From a virus: 24,680 nucleotides of DNA. Positions 22,281-24,680 of this stretch are shown in pieces. The notes below the pieces were generated by a model. The model was given only the letters and a program-made list of their open reading frames with translations. It did not search any database and had not been told where the DNA came from. Made by a program: the position numbers and the translations under genes. The stretch is from the IMG/VR virus record IMGVR_UViG_3300034064_000201, positions 1 to 24,680 of that record. One strand, written 5' to 3'. Positions within the stretch are counted from its first letter, which is position 1, and every line of letters begins with the position of its first letter.

Positions 22281-23282
22281 TTATGCGAAGGTACTGACAG
22301 CCTTCGCAGTAAGTGGGAAGTCATCACGAAGCAGGCGACGAATCGCAGCAACGTCACGACTATTGTTGCGGACAACTGAGCGATGTTGTTCATAGCCTTG
22401 GACAGCCATGACAGCATCAAACGCTGTCTCTCCACGAGTCTTCTCGTTCCACTCGGCAACGATGCCATCCCAAGCAGTGTCATACATAGTCTGACTACGA
22501 CCAGCCTCAGATGGACGTGACCCAATGACAGCAGGGATGACACGCTGTGTGAGCATGCGCTTGTCTGCCTCAATATCTAGAAGGCGATTGATCTCAAGAT
22601 CAAACTGATCAAACGAGGTCATCATCCCTTCCAAAGATTTGATTGCAGAAGTAGCGATGTCACTAGCGTTACGAGTGTGACGAATAGTGAACCCAGTGTC
22701 AGCACTCCAAGGAGTGAACGTGTTCTGACAGACCCAAAGGTTACTCATGTACTTGACAGCGAGAGGATAAGTCCCATTGTGCGAAGTATAGAGACCCATG
22801 TAGCGAGTCATCTTGTCAGTCTCGTCACCATCCTTGCGAACTACCTTGACCATGTCACGGAATTCAATGACAAGGAAGATGACCTGCCCACCCCATAGTT
22901 CCACAGCAGACACAGGGAACGCATCACCACGTGCTTGCATGATGACATCTGTATACTGACCGAGCACTTCGTTCTGCACAGTACCGTACTTGTTGCTGTG
23001 CATACCAAGGATGCTTTGCTTGTCGGTGCGAATGATTGCAGCATGTTGATCAGCATTCTCCTGAGTTAAACCCAACTCTGCAAGAGTACACTTCTCTACC
23101 TGCCAGTTCAATCCAGCAGTGACTAAGAGTTCGTCGCCAGTACGAACGCTGTCACTGATCTGAGTCTTCAGACCAACAACCTCACCCTTACTGTTACGAC
23201 TCTCACCGAGTCCATGCCACGGTGCAACACGGAACGCTCCGCTAGTCACACCACCCAATACGCCTGTTCTATCTTCACCCAT
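22281..23282 (-). CDS. DUF932 family protein (phage/plasmid-like)
   Basis: 333 residues, close to the usual length of the DUF932/TIGR03299 family. The family pattern is visible: APWHGLGESRNSKGEVVGLK at the start, LLVTAGLNWQVEKCTL near 52-67, AIIRTDKQSILGMHSNKYGT near 82-101, GDAFPVSAVELWGGQVIFLV near 118-137, and NLWVCQNTFTPW later. The biochemical role of the family is unknown; members occur on plasmids and phages near replication and recombination genes. The start has GGAG nine bases upstream, and motif copy C stands 24 bases before the ATG. It forms a one-gene block ended by a terminator-like hairpin. Confidence 0.85.
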   Translation of the reverse strand: MGEDRTGVLGGVTSGAFRVAPWHGLGESRNSKGEVVGLKTQISDSVRTGDELLVTAGLNWQVEKCTLAELGLTQENADQHAAIIRTDKQSILGMHSNKYGTVQNEVLGQYTDVIMQARGDAFPVSAVELWGGQVIFLVIEFRDMVKVVRKDGDETDKMTRYMGLYTSHNGTYPLAVKYMSNLWVCQNTFTPWSADTGFTIRHTRNASDIATSAIKSLEGMMTSFDQFDLEINRLLDIEADKRMLTQRVIPAVIGSRPSEAGRSQTMYDTAWDGIVAEWNEKTRGETAFDAVMAVQGYEQHRSVVRNNSRDVAAIRRLLRDDFPLTAKAVSTFA

Positions 23283-23305
23283 TTTAATTTCTCCTTTTGT
23301 TGTTG

Positions 23306-23322
23306 TTTAATTTGGAATTAAA
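23306..23322. promoter_or_regulatory. 17-base palindromic motif, copy C
   Basis: TTTAATTTGGAATTAAA, identical to copy B, four bases past the stop of the 223-residue gene and 24 bases before the DUF932 start. Confidence 0.75.
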
Positions 23323-23326
23323 TTAC

Positions 23327-23998
23327 TTACTTGCTTTTCTTCGCAACAGGGTCAGTGCTGGGGAACAACTCACGGTTGCTCGTCCAACGCTTGAACCATT
23401 CTTTACGAGTCTTATTTAATACGTTGACATACAAGCCAACGCACTCGTCAACAGTATCTCTGTCTAATGCTGTCTGACCCTTACGATACTTGTATGGAGC
23501 GAACACCAGTGTATCGTCACAGAATGCGCCTTCCACCTCAAGTAAAGTAATTGCTTCGTCATGGTCCTTGAACCAATATGAGACACGAAGATTGTCGTAC
23601 TCTTCTAGTTGAGGATAGTTCTCAATGTCTGCAGGGAACTCACCGATACCAGCAAGACGATCAGTGATCTCGCCAGTCTCTGATTCAACTACAGTTACTT
23701 TGACGAACTCACGTTCAACACCATCTAGTTCTGCTGTAAACGAATTCATTTTATTCTTGCCATGCACAAACATAGGTCCGAAAAGTTTTTCGTAGAAGTT
23801 TGCACGATAGTAGAACTCTTCTGCATGATCCAAGTCTTTGATGCACCCAATGTCAGTGACCATGCACAAGAATACAATTGCTTTGTATTCAACCTTTAGA
23901 TCTTTGTGTGCTGGCTCACCAATATATGGTGACTTGTATTCGTCGTAGAGATCATCCGTTGGGATGGTCGTATTTTTAAAGTCGTATGTTAAACTCAT
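23327..23998 (-). CDS. Unknown early phage protein (223 aa)
   Basis: ATG 23998 overlaps the upstream stop (ATGA) and has GGAG nine bases before it. The sequence has DDLYDEYKSPYIGEPAHKDL, then KVEYKAIVFLCMVTDIGCIK, a mixed alpha/beta body (MNSFTAELDGVEREFVKVTV), and a basic C-terminus (KTRKEWFKRWTSNR, then AKKSK). No active-site motif or membrane span is obvious. Length and composition suggest a globular soluble protein possibly binding nucleic acid through its basic tail (inference). It is translationally coupled with the 80-residue gene. Confidence 0.6.
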   Translation of the reverse strand: MSLTYDFKNTTIPTDDLYDEYKSPYIGEPAHKDLKVEYKAIVFLCMVTDIGCIKDLDHAEEFYYRANFYEKLFGPMFVHGKNKMNSFTAELDGVEREFVKVTVVESETGEITDRLAGIGEFPADIENYPQLEEYDNLRVSYWFKDHDEAITLLEVEGAFCDDTLVFAPYKYRKGQTALDRDTVDECVGLYVNVLNKTRKEWFKRWTSNRELFPSTDPVAKKSK

Positions 23999-24237
23999 TT
24001 TGTTTCGCTCCTCTTTTGTTTGTGTTCAATGATTGCGTCAGCAATCCAATCGTTAATATCTGCACCAGCATTATCCCAATCATCAAATTCTTGACAGATA
24101 TCTGCCCACATTTGATTACTCACTTCTTCACCATCCCAGTCATCTTCAAAGAAAGATGGCTTGGTCCACCAAAGACAAGCAATGTCGCTGTCAGGGTCTA
24201 GGTCTTGCAACCAGTTGATTATCTTTTGAACTTTCAT
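23995..24237 (-). CDS. Small Trp/Asp-rich acidic protein (80 aa)
   Basis: ATG 24237 with a good SD (AAGGAGAAAC). MKVQKIINWLQDLDPDSDIA begins like a family of short phage and bacterial acidic proteins. CLWWTKPSFFEDDWDGEEVS, ICQEFDDWDNAGADINDWIA and a basic tail (EHKQKRSETK) follow. Seven tryptophans and many Asp/Glu in 80 residues are unusual. Function is unknown. Motif copy D lies 14 bases before the start. Confidence 0.6.
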   Translation of the reverse strand: MKVQKIINWLQDLDPDSDIACLWWTKPSFFEDDWDGEEVSNQMWADICQEFDDWDNAGADINDWIADAIIEHKQKRSETK

Positions 24238-24251
24238 GTTTCTCCTTGTAG

Positions 24252-24268
24252 TTTAATTTGATATTAAA
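24252..24268. promoter_or_regulatory. 17-base palindromic motif, copy D
   Basis: TTTAATTTGATATTAAA, four bases past the stop of the 91-residue gene and directly before the SD of the gene starting at 24237. Confidence 0.75.
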
Positions 24269-24272
24269 TTGA

Positions 24273-24548
24273 TTAGGCTAAGTAAATAAGTGTTGTGAAT
24301 TGTGATGTGTCTGTGACGGTGCTGCAAATACCTGACTCGTCGCACTCAACCTTGAGTGCGTAAGCACATGCTTTGTATGCCTCCACTTCTTCGTCGTAGC
24401 AGATGTTGATGTCAAACCCCATGTATGAGTCCCACCAATCATCACCCAACTCTTCGTCGGACACAGTGTTAAATTTCTGTCTAGCAAATTCAACTAAGAA
24501 CGAACGTTGCTCTTTAGATAGTTTCAATTCCATTAGATACTCCTCCAT
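24273..24548 (-). CDS. Small acidic protein (86-91 aa), unknown function
   Basis: Two starts are possible. ATG 24548 has GAGAGGA seven bases before it, while ATG 24533 (MELKLSKEQRSFLVEF) has GGAGGAG six bases before it, formed by the first codons of the longer frame. The product is acidic, with EELGDDWWDSYMGFDINICY and KACAYALKVECDESGICSTV. It has a helical N-terminus and four cysteines, without metal-site spacing I would trust. It forms a block of its own, preceded by motif copy E. No family recognised. Confidence 0.55.
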   Translation of the reverse strand: MEEYLMELKLSKEQRSFLVEFARQKFNTVSDEELGDDWWDSYMGFDINICYDEEVEAYKACAYALKVECDESGICSTVTDTSQFTTLIYLA

Positions 24549-24563
24549 TTTGTTTTCCTCTCG

Positions 24564-24580
24564 TTTAATTTGATATTAAA
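24564..24580. promoter_or_regulatory. 17-base palindromic motif, copy E
   Basis: TTTAATTTGATATTAAA, identical to copy D, between a GC-rich hairpin and the SD of the gene starting at 24548. Confidence 0.75.
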
Positions 24581-24587
24581 TTGGGGT

Positions 24588-24631
24588 TGTGTGGGATGGG
24601 AGAGAGTACAAACGAACCCCCACCCCACACA
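24588..24631 (-). terminator. Terminator-like GC-rich hairpin
   Basis: In the leftward RNA GTGTGGGGTGGG pairs with CCCATCCCACAC over 12 bp with one G-U wobble. The same position is an A-C mismatch in the rightward RNA, so the structure favours leftward transcripts. It starts seven bases after the stop of the partial gene at the window end. The following U content (AATTTAAT of motif E) is modest. Confidence 0.6.
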
Positions 24632-24637
24632 GATCTA

Positions 24638-24680
24638 CTATTGTTCTTCTATTGAGATGTCAGTATATTCTGAGTAATCC
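24638..24680 (-). CDS. C-terminal end of a leftward gene (partial, window edge)
   Basis: Minus-strand frame DYSEYTDISIEEQ ends in tandem TAG TAG stops (24640-24635) just before a terminator-like hairpin. Other minus frames close within a few codons. Only 13 residues are visible, so nothing can be said about the product. Confidence 0.4.
   Translation of the reverse strand, partial: DYSEYTDISIEEQ

Overview
The window is part of a tailed-phage genome, most likely a short-tailed (podovirus-type) one. The evidence is a head-tail adaptor fragment, a nozzle-type tail protein, two receptor-binding fibre genes, a set of internal (ejection-type) virion proteins including one of about 2,210 residues, and a cell-wall peptidase, facing a compact block of replication genes. 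I see no integrase, repressor, tRNA or host gene. The host cannot be read from the sequence. Rightward genes strongly favour T-ending codons, and the gene set resembles environmental and actinobacterial phages, but that is only an impression.

Layout. Positions 1-15190 (+ strand) hold the late structural genes, almost all abutting or overlapping by 1-4 bases: adaptor (partial), nozzle, collar-domain fibre, peptidase-S74 fibre, a 47-residue small protein, three proteins of unknown function (144, 483 and about 395 residues; the 483-residue one carries two arrays of 22-residue repeats), the giant internal protein, and an M15-type peptidase that is the probable endolysin. Positions 15191-24680 (- strand) hold the early/replication genes. 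Reading leftward from 24680 these are: small acidic proteins, a DUF932 protein, more small proteins including a zinc ribbon, then a chain of 13 overlapping genes from 21242 to 15191. That chain holds an HTH-like protein, a Cas4/RecB-type nuclease, an unknown protein in the usual place of an ssDNA-binding protein, a DnaB-type helicase, a primase-polymerase, a RusA-type resolvase, a probable PD-(D/E)XK protein, an HTH-DUF1599 fusion and five or six very small genes.

The two arms converge with no spacer at 15190/15191. A good intrinsic terminator for the leftward transcript lies inside the rightward peptidase gene (15071-15098), and a second hairpin sits at the junction itself.

The most interesting non-coding signal is a 17-base palindrome-like motif, TTTAATTTGRWATTAAA, present five times in the right arm. 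Each copy lies between the end of one leftward gene block and the Shine-Dalgarno/start codon of the next. It looks like a dispersed phage regulatory element. Two copies directly follow GC-rich terminator-like hairpins, and one lies beside a 46-base dyad that leads the replication operon. No intergenic stretch exceeds 300 bases; the longest, 21243-21385, holds the motif, the dyad and a weak promoter candidate.
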